A DNA stretch of 64,000 bases from JAAGZL01 sp050290785 (GCA_050290785.1 JBNKIR010000054.1:16800-80799), one strand, 5' to 3'; positions 51,400 to 60,283 are shown, numbered from the stretch's first letter. The notes: a model not told the origin generated them from the sequence alone. Numbers and translations: made by a program.

Positions 51400-52266
51400 A
51401 TGCGGTATAGTAATCCAAAGATCCCTGAGGGGATCAACACATCCCAGGAACATCCCCTGAAAGAGTTCTTCATACTCACAGCCGGTGCCGTTGCGGCGGT
51501 GGTGTTGATCGCTGTGTTGCTTGGGTATTTCGGCGGTACCCTGGCCCGATTTATCCCATTTGAGATAGAACAGGAATGGACTAAAGAGATTGCCCCAGAG
51601 AGTAGCGAACGGAGCGAACTGGAGCAGTATCTGGACTCGCTCAGCGATCGTGTTGCCTCATCCATGCAACTGGGAAAAGAGTTTAAGATAAACCTGCGTT
51701 ACTCGTCAGGAGAGACCATAAACGGCTTTGCCACCATTGGTGGGAATATCATCCTGTTCAGAGGTCTGCTTGAGCTGTTGCCAAGCGAGGATGCCCTGGC
51801 CATGCTGATTGCGCATGAGATGTCGCATATCAAGCATCGTGATCCCATCGTAAGTTTTGGCAGATCGCTAAGTATCCAGGCCGGTTTAGGGATTCTTTTG
51901 GGTAATACCGATGCAACTATTCTGGGTAGTGCCGGCATCTTTACCATCCTGCATTTCTCACGAGAGATGGAGACGGAGGCAGATATCGCGGCGTTTGCAG
52001 TTCTGGCGGATATCTATGGCCATGTAGGTGGTGCGTCCGATCTGTTAGGGCTGATCTCTGAGGTCATGAAAAAAGAGGGTATGAGTGAGCAGCCGGCGAT
52101 CTTCAGCTCCCACCCGCTGGACGATAAGCGTATTGCAACTATGCATAGCGTGGCGGAAAGAAATGGCTGGAAGCTTGATGGCAGTCGGACCCCATTGCCA
52201 ACAAAATTTGCCCAATGGCTGCAGGAATCTGAAAAGAAGGAAGCAGGAGAGGAAGGGGAAAAGTAG
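51400..52266 (+). CDS. M48 family membrane metalloprotease
   Basis: This 288-residue protein has one N-terminal membrane helix (about 23-45). The M48 zinc motif HEMSHIKHRD (HExxH 139-143) and the downstream ETEAD (191-195), where the third ligand is expected, follow. Such proteases (HtpX/BepA/LoiP-like) cleave damaged membrane or periplasmic proteins. The single anchor and the loop suggest a periplasmic catalytic domain. It is tightly linked to the two YbjQ genes, so the three may form one system. The tail is Glu/Lys-rich (KKEAGEEGEK). Confidence 0.88.
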   Translation: MRYSNPKIPEGINTSQEHPLKEFFILTAGAVAAVVLIAVLLGYFGGTLARFIPFEIEQEWTKEIAPESSERSELEQYLDSLSDRVASSMQLGKEFKINLRYSSGETINGFATIGGNIILFRGLLELLPSEDALAMLIAHEMSHIKHRDPIVSFGRSLSIQAGLGILLGNTDATILGSAGIFTILHFSREMETEADIAAFAVLADIYGHVGGASDLLGLISEVMKKEGMSEQPAIFSSHPLDDKRIATMHSVAERNGWKLDGSRTPLPTKFAQWLQESEKKEAGEEGEK

Positions 52267-52270
52267 CAGG

Positions 52271-52702
52271 TCAGACGTGTGGTAAAGATGTGTTTCTTAT
52301 CCGCACCACCACATCTATGCTGTGCAGTTCCGTTCCCGATGGCAGCTTGTCGGGGGAGGGTACAGAAAACACCTCTGGATCGAAATCAGTCAACTCACCG
52401 GTATCTATATTGAAGAAGTGGTGATGGCGGCTGGTATTGGAATCGTAGAAGGTCTTGCTGGAGTCGGCCTTGATCTCCCGCACCAACCCCTGTTCTGAGA
52501 ACAATCCCATAGTGTTGTATACGGTTGCCCTGGAAACATTGGCCGCGATCTTGACCCGGTCGTAGATCTCATCGGCCGTGAGGTGCTGATGCTGTTTAAA
52601 CACCACTTCGGCAATAGCCATACGTTGCGCCGTGGGATAGACCCCATGGGTTTTCAGTAGATCGGCGTAACTGCCTTGTCTGAGTGGTGTTTTGATGTTC
52701 AC
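52271..52702 (-). CDS. Fur-family transcriptional regulator without structural Cys (Irr-like)
   Basis: This 143-residue regulator has the Fur winged helix (VYPTAQRMAIAEVVF, ATVYNTMGLFSEQGLV) and the RHHHFFN metal region. It lacks every Cys, so the CxxC structural zinc site of Fur/PerR/Zur is missing. Irr-type members also lack it and contain a similar HHH, which binds heme in Irr. The start is a GTG at 52702; the upstream frame lacks similarity. Targets and metal are unknown. It is convergent with the M48 gene and divergent from the chemoreceptor. Confidence 0.82.
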   Translation of the reverse strand: MNIKTPLRQGSYADLLKTHGVYPTAQRMAIAEVVFKQHQHLTADEIYDRVKIAANVSRATVYNTMGLFSEQGLVREIKADSSKTFYDSNTSRHHHFFNIDTGELTDFDPEVFSVPSPDKLPSGTELHSIDVVVRIRNTSLPHV

Positions 52703-52803
52703 ACATGGATTATAGGTTGAATGCGCTATATTCGGCAACGCTAAAACTGACAACATAAGCGTTTCAAATAGACAGGGAACAGGCCCTTATTATTACTTTC
52801 GGT

Positions 52804-52920
52804 ATGGGCACCTTGGTTGCAGCCATAGCCGTGGCCCTGAAGGCGGCAATCATGGCAAGCGTATACAGTGCAATGCCTGCACTCATTGTTGGTTATGGCT
52901 GGTATCTGCTTATGGAGTAG
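52804..52920 (+). CDS. Possible 38-residue hydrophobic small ORF
   Basis: An ATG-to-TAG frame encodes 38 residues, mostly hydrophobic (GTLVAAIAVALKAAIMA, then PALIVGYGWYLLME). No SD is visible upstream. It lies in the otherwise non-coding 52703-53079 region between the Fur-like and chemoreceptor genes. It could be a small membrane protein or chance. The rest of that region holds only the sigma-28-like promoter. Confidence 0.25.
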   Translation: MGTLVAAIAVALKAAIMASVYSAMPALIVGYGWYLLME

Positions 52921-52968
52921 GCGTAGGAATTTTACTCCTGGGTTTTTTTAATAAATATCATAAAACAG

Positions 52969-52995
52969 TAAAGATACTGATGTTTCTGCCGCTAA
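52969..52995 (+). promoter_or_regulatory. Sigma-28 (FliA) type promoter for the chemoreceptor
   Basis: TAAA (52969-52972), exactly 15 bases, then GCCGCTAA (52988-52995) match the FliA consensus TAAA-N15-GCCGATAA with one mismatch. The start point would be near 53005, about 75 bases before the chemoreceptor ATG. This fits late flagellar-class regulation. Confidence 0.75.
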
Positions 52996-53079
52996 TGAGA
53001 TTTGGGTGCGATCCATTAGGGATCTCTTTTCAAGTCTCACTGGAACTGAGAAGTACATTTTTTAACCGGGGGGATAGCC

Positions 53080-55521
53080 ATGTTGGTTAAGACAAAACTC
53101 AGGTACGGAAGCATCTTGCTGGCGCTGGTTCCTGCGGTGTTTGCCAGTACCATGGTAGGTTTGATAGCGGTTGATCATGCAGAATCCGCCCTGGAAGAGC
53201 AGGTGGAATCTCATCTCATTTCGTTGCGAGATGATAGGGCTAGGCAGATTGTCCATTACTTTGAAAATATGCGTGATCAGGCATTGGCATATAACAAGGA
53301 CCGTATGATAGTTGAGGCTGTGCGTGGTCTTACAGATGCCTACAAAAACTTTCAGAATGAAGTCCTTGTTGATGCGGCAGCGGACAAGGGTACTCTCAAA
53401 TCATATTACGTTGACGAGTTCGCAAAAGAGTATAGCGGACGGAATGGTGGTCAAACTCCGGATGTGGAACAGATCTTCACCAAGCTGGACAGCACCGCTA
53501 TCGTCATGCAGCAGCGCTACATAAAGGCCAATCCCAACCCGCTCGGTTCCAAAGACGCGTTGATGGCGAGCGGTGATGGCAGCAACTACTCGCAGCTGCA
53601 CAGCAAATATCATCCATCCATCAGGGAGTTGCAGCAGCGCTTCGGCTACTACGACATATTTCTGATCGATGCCGATAGCGGTCATGTCGTCTATTCCGTC
53701 TTCAAGGAACTGGACTATGCCACTTCCTTGAAGAACGGACCTTTTGCCGATACCGGTTTGGCCGAGGCATATCGTGGTGCAATGGCCCTTTCATCCGCCA
53801 ATGAAGTATTCATGACAGACTTCGCGCCATATCTCCCTTCGTATCAGGATCCAGCGATTTTTATCGCTACACCGGTCTTTGATGGTGATAGGCGTATCGG
53901 TGTCCTGGCCTTTCAGTTGCCTATCGACAGGATCAACAACGTGATGACTGGTGAGGGCAAGTGGAAGGAGTCCGGTCTGGGAGACAGTGGTGAGACATAT
54001 CTGATCGGGTCCGATTATAAGATGCGCAGCCAAAGCCGTTTCTGGCTGGAAGATAAGGCCGGGTTCATATCCGCCATTGGCAAGGCCGGTATAGATGCGG
54101 CCACCATCAACGCCATTAAGAGCAAACAGACTGTTATAGGTTTAATGCCGGTAAACTCTCCTGGCGTGAAGAGTGCGTTAAGTGGGCAGACAGGGTTTTC
54201 TAAATTTAACGACTATCGTGGCATACAAGTACTTTCCGCATATAAGCCTGTTGAGATCAACGGGCAGAAGTGGGCGATACTGGCCGAGGAGGATGAGGAT
54301 GAGGCAGAAGCCGCAGCCATTGAACTGCACGGATATGTGATGAATCTGGTATGGATCACTGCTGTGGTGCTGTTCATCGCCAGCGGTGTGCTAGGCTGGA
54401 TCTTCAGCATCAGCATCGTGCGGCCGATTGAGCGCATAGTAAGCTCGATGCAGGATATATCCTCAGGATCGGGTGACCTCACGGTACGTCTGGACGACAA
54501 GGCCAACGATGAACTGGGTATGTTGGCACGCGCCTTCAATGTATTCGTCGAGAAGCTGGACGGGATTATGTCCAACATAGGTGAATCCACTACAGAGCTG
54601 GCCACCGCCTCTGAAGAGCTCTCCATGATAACCAAGGATACCCGTAACGGTATTGAGCGTCAGCATGCCGAGATCCAGCAGGTTGCAACTGCTGTGGAAG
54701 AGATGACGGCGACCGTAAAGGAGGTGGCGCAGAACACCAATGCTGTGGCCGATGCATCCCGTAACGCCGGTTCCCATGTCGAGACGGGCAGGGTGGTGGT
54801 GCAGGATAGCTCAGAGTCGATACAACGTTTATCCAATAGTCTGATCGAGTCGCAACATGTGGTTGATGCACTGCAGAATGACAGCGAGAGGGTCGGCACC
54901 GTTCTGGACGTGATCAAGAGTATCGCCGAACAGACCAATCTGCTGGCCCTGAACGCAGCTATCGAAGCGGCACGTGCCGGTGAACAGGGACGTGGATTTG
55001 CCGTGGTGGCAGATGAGGTAAGGGTGCTGGCGAAGCGTAGTCAGGATTCCGCCGAGGAGATCCGCGTGATCATAGAGTCGCTCCAGGAGCGCAGCGAGCA
55101 GACGACAACTATGTTGCAGGCAAATATCTCTGATCTTGGATCTACAGTAGATCTGAATGAAAAGACGCAGCAGTCCTTTACCGAGATAGAAAGCGCCGTA
55201 TCCAAATTGCTGGAGATGAGTATACAGATCGCCAATGCCACAGAAGAGCAGGCCGCAGTGACAGAAGAGATCAGCCGTAATCTGGATAATACTAACCAGG
55301 AGGCCAATACCATTGCGTCCGGTGCTGAGCAGACTTCAGAGTCCAGCATGATGCTGGCCCGTCTGGGGGATGATCTCAAACGTCATGTCGACCAGTTCAA
55401 GGTTAGTGGCAAAATAAGATCTGCGGATGTGCATTTGCTAAAAGATGTAAATAAGGAGCAGGGCGAAAAGCCGGATGAGGTAAAGCCTGATGATACTCAA
55501 GGGCATAAGAGAAGCGCTTAA
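53080..55521 (+). CDS. Methyl-accepting chemotaxis protein with large periplasmic sensor
   Basis: This 813-residue receptor has a first membrane helix (about 11-30) and a large periplasmic Cache-type sensor (about 31-415). A second helix (about 418-440), a HAMP domain (IVRPIERIVSSMQDISSGSGDLT, about 445-495) and a signalling coiled coil follow. The hairpin tip has EQTNLLALNAAIEAARAGE and GFAVVADEVR. No NWETF-like pentapeptide ends the protein; a charged tail is present instead. The ligand is unknown. A sigma-28-type promoter precedes it, and a strong terminator follows. Confidence 0.94.
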   Translation: MLVKTKLRYGSILLALVPAVFASTMVGLIAVDHAESALEEQVESHLISLRDDRARQIVHYFENMRDQALAYNKDRMIVEAVRGLTDAYKNFQNEVLVDAAADKGTLKSYYVDEFAKEYSGRNGGQTPDVEQIFTKLDSTAIVMQQRYIKANPNPLGSKDALMASGDGSNYSQLHSKYHPSIRELQQRFGYYDIFLIDADSGHVVYSVFKELDYATSLKNGPFADTGLAEAYRGAMALSSANEVFMTDFAPYLPSYQDPAIFIATPVFDGDRRIGVLAFQLPIDRINNVMTGEGKWKESGLGDSGETYLIGSDYKMRSQSRFWLEDKAGFISAIGKAGIDAATINAIKSKQTVIGLMPVNSPGVKSALSGQTGFSKFNDYRGIQVLSAYKPVEINGQKWAILAEEDEDEAEAAAIELHGYVMNLVWITAVVLFIASGVLGWIFSISIVRPIERIVSSMQDISSGSGDLTVRLDDKANDELGMLARAFNVFVEKLDGIMSNIGESTTELATASEELSMITKDTRNGIERQHAEIQQVATAVEEMTATVKEVAQNTNAVADASRNAGSHVETGRVVVQDSSESIQRLSNSLIESQHVVDALQNDSERVGTVLDVIKSIAEQTNLLALNAAIEAARAGEQGRGFAVVADEVRVLAKRSQDSAEEIRVIIESLQERSEQTTTMLQANISDLGSTVDLNEKTQQSFTEIESAVSKLLEMSIQIANATEEQAAVTEEISRNLDNTNQEANTIASGAEQTSESSMMLARLGDDLKRHVDQFKVSGKIRSADVHLLKDVNKEQGEKPDEVKPDDTQGHKRSA

Positions 55522-55546
55522 CTTAGAATCCATATATTTGGAAAGC

Positions 55547-55574
55547 AAAGAACCCGCCTTATGGCGGGTTCTTT
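55547..55574. terminator. Bidirectional intrinsic terminator after the chemoreceptor
   Basis: AAAGAACCCGCC (55547-55558), TTAT, GGCGGGTTCTTT (55563-55574) is a perfect 12-bp stem. It serves both the chemoreceptor and the convergent gene at 55607. Confidence 0.88.
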
Positions 55575-55606
55575 GGTATTTGGCGGTTATCATCTTTACA
55601 AACAGG

Positions 55607-56035
55607 CTATTTATTGTCGTTTGTCCCTTGCTCGACTAACCATTGTAATGCCTCGTCAGGATCTGAGAATATCCCTATCTCTATCCTGGGCAGATGTCCA
55701 ACCTCTTCAGTTATCCGTTTCATATTGACATGGCCGCGAGCCTTGTTTGGAGGTAACACCGCCCAGTATCTCCAGCCTGCCTTATAGGCGCGCGGTAGCC
55801 AGAAATTATGTGACCAGGAGTTGTCTTCAGCCGACAGTATGGAGTTAAGGCGGTCGTCGGAAAGCCACTTTTGGGCGCCGTATTTCTGTAAAACACGTAA
55901 TCCGGATATTAGAGTATTCTGAAATGCCTCACTGGATACTGGCTGGAGAAACTGATGATGTATGATGCCAGGCTTGGGGTAATACCACATGCGGACATAT
56001 TCGTTGTCGATCAGAGTGTCTTTTGTATCTAGCAT
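55607..56035 (-). CDS. Cytoplasmic protein of unknown function (STAS-like size and pattern)
   Basis: This 142-residue soluble protein is not assigned to a named family by me. Features: IIHHQFLQPVSSEAFQNTL, KYGAQKWLSDDRLNSIL, WLPRAYKAGWRYWAVLPP and a final EALQWLVEQG. The pattern of alternating strands and helices resembles STAS/SpoIIAA-like domains used in some bacterial signalling proteins. No signal peptide or membrane helix. It is convergent with the chemoreceptor and shares its terminator. Confidence 0.6.
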   Translation of the reverse strand: MLDTKDTLIDNEYVRMWYYPKPGIIHHQFLQPVSSEAFQNTLISGLRVLQKYGAQKWLSDDRLNSILSAEDNSWSHNFWLPRAYKAGWRYWAVLPPNKARGHVNMKRITEEVGHLPRIEIGIFSDPDEALQWLVEQGTNDNK

Positions 56036-56293
56036 AACTGATTGTATTCGCTAGTGATTCCCACGGTTGTCGTGTGAATTTAAGTTCAGGCCGTCAGGGC
56101 CATGTATACATACAATTCCGTGCGCACCCTAAAATAATATTCGGTAACAATATGCTGGAAGTCAAGGAAAACAATCCTTTAAAAAAGGATTAACTTGGCA
56201 GATACAGGTCGAAGATGTTGGATATAATTTTATCTATGCACGATACACATATGGGTGCATGGATATAGATCTTGTAAATACAAGGAGCAATCA

Positions 56294-57166
56294 ATGAAGT
56301 TTCATAAGGGCATTCGATCCATATTGATCAGTCTGATACTGGCTGTGTTTATTGCCGATGTTGGCTATGCCGGCGAACAGGCAGAAGGGAGCACGGCAAC
56401 GGTCAAGTCAGCAGATGGCAGTATCATCAGTTACGGTGTTCAGGGGGCAGGGGATGTGACTATCGTCTTTGTGCACTGCTGGACCTGTAATCATGGGTTC
56501 TGGGATAGGCAGGTAGAGCACTTTGCCAAGGTGCATAGGGTGGTATGGCTGGATCTGGCCGGGCACGGGGCATCTACCTCCGCACGCAAAGATTACACGA
56601 TGTCCGCCTTCGGTCAGGATGTGGCTGCGGTGGTGAACTCTGTAGGCGCAGACAAGGTGATCCTGGTCGGCCACTCCATGGGTGGTCCGGTCTCTATCGA
56701 GGCCGCTAATCTGCTTGGGGACAAGGTGATTGGAGTGGTAGGTGTGGATACCTTCTATACACCTTTTGTATATCCGACCGCAGAAGATAAGATCGAAGAG
56801 TTTGTAAAACCATTTAAAGATGATTTCGCAAAGTCATCCGAGCAGATGGTCAGTTCCATGTTTGTTCCTGATGTCGATGCTGTGGTCAAGAAATCCATTG
56901 TGCAAGAGTTCGCCGGTGCTGATCCGGAGATGGGTGTTAGCGCCATGTACGATATCTTCAGGTGGAGCGCCAGGAATAGGCGAGATACGCTGGAGAAGTA
57001 CGGCAAGAGGCTGCGCAACATCAATGGTGCTCCCAATGGAGACGAGAAGCCACTGCATGAGGGTGTGGTGCTGATTCCCCATGTAGGACATTTTGTGGCT
57101 CAGGTTAAGCCGGATGAGTTTAATCTGGCCTTGGAGAAGATCATTGCTGAGTTTGGGGTGAAGTAG
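56294..57166 (+). CDS. Exported alpha/beta hydrolase
   Basis: This 290-residue protein has a signal peptide (about 1-26, cleaved near GYA-GE). The alpha/beta hydrolase fold has nucleophile Ser128 in GHSMGG, an oxyanion HCW motif (61-63) and a final His in HVGHFVAQ. The catalytic acid is probably the Asp in VVGVDTFY. The ATG at 56294 follows AGGAG by 8 bases; an upstream frame extension lacks a signal. The substrate is unknown; periplasmic esterase or lipase are options. It stands alone, with 258 unremarkable bases upstream. Confidence 0.85.
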   Translation: MKFHKGIRSILISLILAVFIADVGYAGEQAEGSTATVKSADGSIISYGVQGAGDVTIVFVHCWTCNHGFWDRQVEHFAKVHRVVWLDLAGHGASTSARKDYTMSAFGQDVAAVVNSVGADKVILVGHSMGGPVSIEAANLLGDKVIGVVGVDTFYTPFVYPTAEDKIEEFVKPFKDDFAKSSEQMVSSMFVPDVDAVVKKSIVQEFAGADPEMGVSAMYDIFRWSARNRRDTLEKYGKRLRNINGAPNGDEKPLHEGVVLIPHVGHFVAQVKPDEFNLALEKIIAEFGVK

Positions 57167-57198
57167 GTCTTCTTTAGATTGGTGATAATTAAATTACC

Positions 57199-57224
57199 GT
57201 CGTCCCCGCGCAGGCGGGGATGAC
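57199..57224. repeat. REP-like palindrome between convergent genes
   Basis: GTCGTCCCCGC (57199-57209), GCAG, GCGGGGATGAC (57214-57224) form an 11-bp stem with one G-T pair. It resembles the widespread dispersed palindrome GTCATnCCCGCnnnnGCGGGnATGAC. It may also act as a terminator or mRNA-end stabiliser. Confidence 0.7.
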
Positions 57225-57292
57225 AGATTAGTAATCTCCCACAGGAGTGGGCTTTTACAAGTATGGATACACTGGGATGAGGGTAACCTAAA

Positions 57293-57967
57293 CTACTCCC
57301 CCTTAAGCCTCTTCGGATGCTCCGCCTCCAGATATGCCTCTTCCACCTCAGTTAGCTCAACTCTCTCAACACCGGTAATCATGGTCTTGATGTAGGAGAA
57401 GGGCGTGGTGCCGGTGGTGGTCATGTAGACGTGTATGATCACAAAGGCCACCATCAGGAACGCGGCTGCGGTATGCAGAAATACCAGTATCTGGAAATAG
57501 AAGCCGGCATCCGGAATTCCGTTCCAGAAATCATACAACAGATACACAATGCCGGTTGCGGCCAGGGCGGGACCGATCAGGATCATGAAGGTGAGATAGG
57601 CCAGCGCCTGCAGGGGGTTCTGTTTGTGGCGCAGGGTCTTGATGTGTGGGTGTTTGGCACCGGAGAGTATGCCCCAGGCGTAATATTTGATCACCGCAAA
57701 CATCCCGCCACGCTTGGGTAGAAACTGCCGCCAGTTTCCAGTGGTGAAGTTCCAGAAGGTGGTAAAGAGCCAGAGCACGATAAGCAGGATCGCAGAGGTG
57801 GTGTGGAGTCCAACCGCGGTCTGGAAATCCAGTAAGTCGTGGGTGCCGTGCAACCCAAATCCGGTATAGGCCAGGGTAAATATAAGTATCGCCTGGGACC
57901 AGTGCCAGAAGCGCTCGTAGATGGTATAGATCTTTACCGATTGTTTGCGTCTTTTTACATTTGGCAT
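57293..57967 (-). CDS. Cytochrome b561-type membrane protein partner of the octaheme cytochrome
   Basis: This 224-residue protein has four to five hydrophobic helices with conserved His (HWSQAILIF, GLHTTSAILL, LHTAAAFLM, IIHVYMTT), typical of formate-dehydrogenase gamma or thiosulfate-reductase cytochrome b subunits. Such proteins exchange electrons between quinol and periplasmic partners. It starts 14 bases after the octaheme gene on the same strand, so the pair is an operon. It could pass quinol electrons to the octaheme enzyme or the reverse. Heme ligation cannot be proved here. Confidence 0.88.
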   Translation of the reverse strand: MPNVKRRKQSVKIYTIYERFWHWSQAILIFTLAYTGFGLHGTHDLLDFQTAVGLHTTSAILLIVLWLFTTFWNFTTGNWRQFLPKRGGMFAVIKYYAWGILSGAKHPHIKTLRHKQNPLQALAYLTFMILIGPALAATGIVYLLYDFWNGIPDAGFYFQILVFLHTAAAFLMVAFVIIHVYMTTTGTTPFSYIKTMITGVERVELTEVEEAYLEAEHPKRLKGE

Positions 57968-57981
57968 CGTTAAATCCTCAT

Positions 57982-59703
57982 CTAGCTCTTTGCTTCAGAT
58001 TTGCTTTTTCTGTACATCACCAGACGTAGGATGGTGTGCAGAACCACAATCGCAAGAGCACCAAGTACAAGCAGATAACCCAGACGGTCCAGCCATGTGA
58101 AGTTATCCCGTCCCGGCATGTAGAAACCCTTAAGGTCCTTCAGGCGACCCTCTTTGGCGTGACACTCGGCGCAGGCCAGGGCCTTATCCTTTGGTGCCAC
58201 CATATGGGTTATTGGCCAGTACATGTAGGTCTTCACGAATCCGTAATCACCACTGTAGGGTAGGCCGAACTCCTTCATACCCCAGCTGATGGCCTTCTGA
58301 AAGTCGTAGTTGCCCCAGTAGGCAGAGTCGTCATCTCCCCACAGATGCATATATACCAGGGTGTTATTTCCCTTATCGTATGGCTGGAAGGTTTCCATAC
58401 GTTTGAATGGCCATATACGTGATTTAGGGTCCTTAAATGATCCGTTGAAGGAGTTTATCTCCACCGGTTTGGTGGGATCGAATTTTGTATCGACGGTGGT
58501 GTAGCGCATCTGGCCGTCGAACCAGGCGTAGTGCGGCTGGAGATTCTCTCCGTATTTGAACTCACCCTTGATCGACTTATAGGTCTTGCGATGCTCACCA
58601 TTTCCCTGGGTATACTCTTTCAGATAGAAACCCTCTCCATCTTTCAACTTGCCAGCTTCACGCCAGTCCCAGAAGGTCTTGGTGGCCACGCCGCCACGGG
58701 CGAACTCCGGTACGTGACAGGTGACACAGGCCACACGGTCGGTATGTCCGTTGAGCTTAATACCTTTGAGGCCGTCCATGTCGTGCGGGGAGTTGCCGTG
58801 GCAGGACTCGCAGCTGGCCGCATTGCGTCTCTGTCCCGGTTTGCCCATGCCTTCCGGATCTGTGGCCATGGCACTGTAACGGCTGCCGGAGGTGATATGT
58901 TTTTCGGTAACGTGGCATTCGGTACAGGAAAAATCCAGACCGTCCGCAGCCATGTGGATATCTACCGATTTGTCCGGTTCGATCAGCGCAGTGGAGAGAT
59001 CGCCATGTTTTACGTTATCGCCGCCACCTCCTTTGAAGTGACAGCCGCCACAGTTGGCACGGGTCGGCATACCGACATTCTGCGCCACCTCGGTCAGATC
59101 GATCGGTTTCTTGCCATCGAACATGACAGAACAGGCCTCGTTGCCCTTGGTCGGCGGTAGCTTATAGTAGGTGCCGGTGCGGTCATGGCAGACTACACAG
59201 TCGATGTTCTCCTGATTGGAGTAATCGAAGTTGCTATCTACATGGTTATAGCTGGCATGGCACATGGCGCACATGCCCTCGTTGCCGCGGGCATTGGTGC
59301 AGAAGTTGTTTATAAGGGTCTTTTTGCCTAGTGTCTGGCCGGTTTCAGGGTGTTTGTACTCCCATTTCCAGTGGATGGAGTGCATGAATTGCTCACCCGC
59401 CTTGTTGTGACATGATAGACAGGCCTTGGTCACTTCGCTGCCATTGGCGAATGGACCCTGTAGCTCCTCGAATTCTGTGTGGTCTGCGGTGGAGTCGCTA
59501 TCCACATCCTGTAGCATGCGCTGTTCCGCGTCGGTACGTTTATCCCCGGTATACTCGCTTACACCGATCCCGCTACCTTCAGTATGCACCGCCTCCTCGG
59601 CATGCAGGGTCGTCCCTCCAAATATGAAGAACATGCCTGCAAGCAGGAGAGAAATGGTAATTTGCTTGCCAGGTGCGATCTGTCTTGCCAATTGATATCT
59701 CAT
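57982..59703 (-). CDS. Octaheme tetrathionate reductase-type cytochrome c (OTR family)
   Basis: This 573-residue exported protein has eight CxxCH motifs at residues 95, 145, 169, 218, 260, 298, 326 and 511, matching octaheme tetrathionate reductase. A signal peptide (about 15-35) and a C-terminal helix (about 541-563) suggest a periplasmic domain anchored to the inner membrane. The Shewanella OTR reduces tetrathionate, nitrite and hydroxylamine in vitro; physiological roles remain open. ATG at 59703 is chosen because GGAGGGGCG lies just upstream; the frame is open to 59787. It is first of an operon with cytochrome b561. A palindrome is found in the divergent upstream region. Confidence 0.93.
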   Translation of the reverse strand: MRYQLARQIAPGKQITISLLLAGMFFIFGGTTLHAEEAVHTEGSGIGVSEYTGDKRTDAEQRMLQDVDSDSTADHTEFEELQGPFANGSEVTKACLSCHNKAGEQFMHSIHWKWEYKHPETGQTLGKKTLINNFCTNARGNEGMCAMCHASYNHVDSNFDYSNQENIDCVVCHDRTGTYYKLPPTKGNEACSVMFDGKKPIDLTEVAQNVGMPTRANCGGCHFKGGGGDNVKHGDLSTALIEPDKSVDIHMAADGLDFSCTECHVTEKHITSGSRYSAMATDPEGMGKPGQRRNAASCESCHGNSPHDMDGLKGIKLNGHTDRVACVTCHVPEFARGGVATKTFWDWREAGKLKDGEGFYLKEYTQGNGEHRKTYKSIKGEFKYGENLQPHYAWFDGQMRYTTVDTKFDPTKPVEINSFNGSFKDPKSRIWPFKRMETFQPYDKGNNTLVYMHLWGDDDSAYWGNYDFQKAISWGMKEFGLPYSGDYGFVKTYMYWPITHMVAPKDKALACAECHAKEGRLKDLKGFYMPGRDNFTWLDRLGYLLVLGALAIVVLHTILRLVMYRKSKSEAKS

Positions 59704-59843
59704 TTCGCCGCCCCTCCACCAGACCGGCTGCTGTTTTGGTCGATGGTGTAGGATTCTCAGCAACAGCGACCAAAAACGAAATGACATATATCAATAAGGC
59801 GCAAACAAAATTAGTAAATACTAAAATACCAAACGATCGATAG

Positions 59844-59859
59844 TGTAACTTTTGTTACA
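59844..59859. promoter_or_regulatory. Crp/Fnr-type palindromic operator between otr and DUF4242
   Basis: TGTAAC (59844-59849), TTTT, GTTACA (59854-59859) is a perfect 16-bp palindrome of the Crp/Fnr architecture (TGTnA-N6-TnACA). A -10-like TATTCT at 59882-59887 puts the start near 59894, so the site is centred at about -42 for the plus-strand genes. On the minus strand, TATTTA (59815-59820) could be the -10 at similar spacing. A Crp/Fnr-family gene lies 1.8 kb downstream. Confidence 0.68.
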
Positions 59860-59921
59860 TATCATAGGCATAGGGCTCAAGTATTCTTGCTGCGTGTAGA
59901 AGATAAACGTAGGAGATTACT

Positions 59922-60227
59922 ATGCAAGCAATGAGGTTTTTCATCGATACCCATGACGTATCCAACAACACTTTTCCTGATGGTCTAACCCCGGAACAGT
60001 TCGAGCTGTTTTACGCCAAATACGAGCAGGCCTGCTACGCAGAGAACGTGGTGTCGTTGCGGGTGCATGTCGGTTACGAAGAGGGACGTGCCTTCTGTTT
60101 TACCATGGCGCCCGATGCCGATGCTGTACGACGCGCCCATGAAAAGGTCGGTCTTCCATTCGATAGTATCACCGAGGTGACCACTGCCACCCCTGGCGAC
60201 ACCTTCTTCCGGCGCACCGCTGTCTGA
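59922..60227 (+). CDS. DUF4242 (nickel-binding-like ferredoxin-fold) protein
   Basis: This 101-residue protein matches the DUF4242 family: MRFFIDTHDVSNNTFPDGLT, EQFELFYAKYEQACYAENVVSLRVHVG, and EGRAFCFTMAPDADAV. Its end, PFDSITEVTT, is also typical. A Streptomyces member (SCO4226) was reported to bind nickel; the general role is unknown. GTAGGAG precedes the ATG. It is the first gene after the palindrome and is followed by a diheme peroxidase, so it may join the same redox response. Confidence 0.85.
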   Translation: MQAMRFFIDTHDVSNNTFPDGLTPEQFELFYAKYEQACYAENVVSLRVHVGYEEGRAFCFTMAPDADAVRRAHEKVGLPFDSITEVTTATPGDTFFRRTAV

Positions 60228-60283
60228 GTCTATCTACGCCGCGGCAGCCGCTGGTCGCGCGGCGTAATCTTCCGGAGTTGCAT

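Noticed and set aside
53505..55500. Minus-strand frames opposite the chemoreceptor
   Set aside because: They are shadows of the coding strand and lack start signals and recognisable domains.
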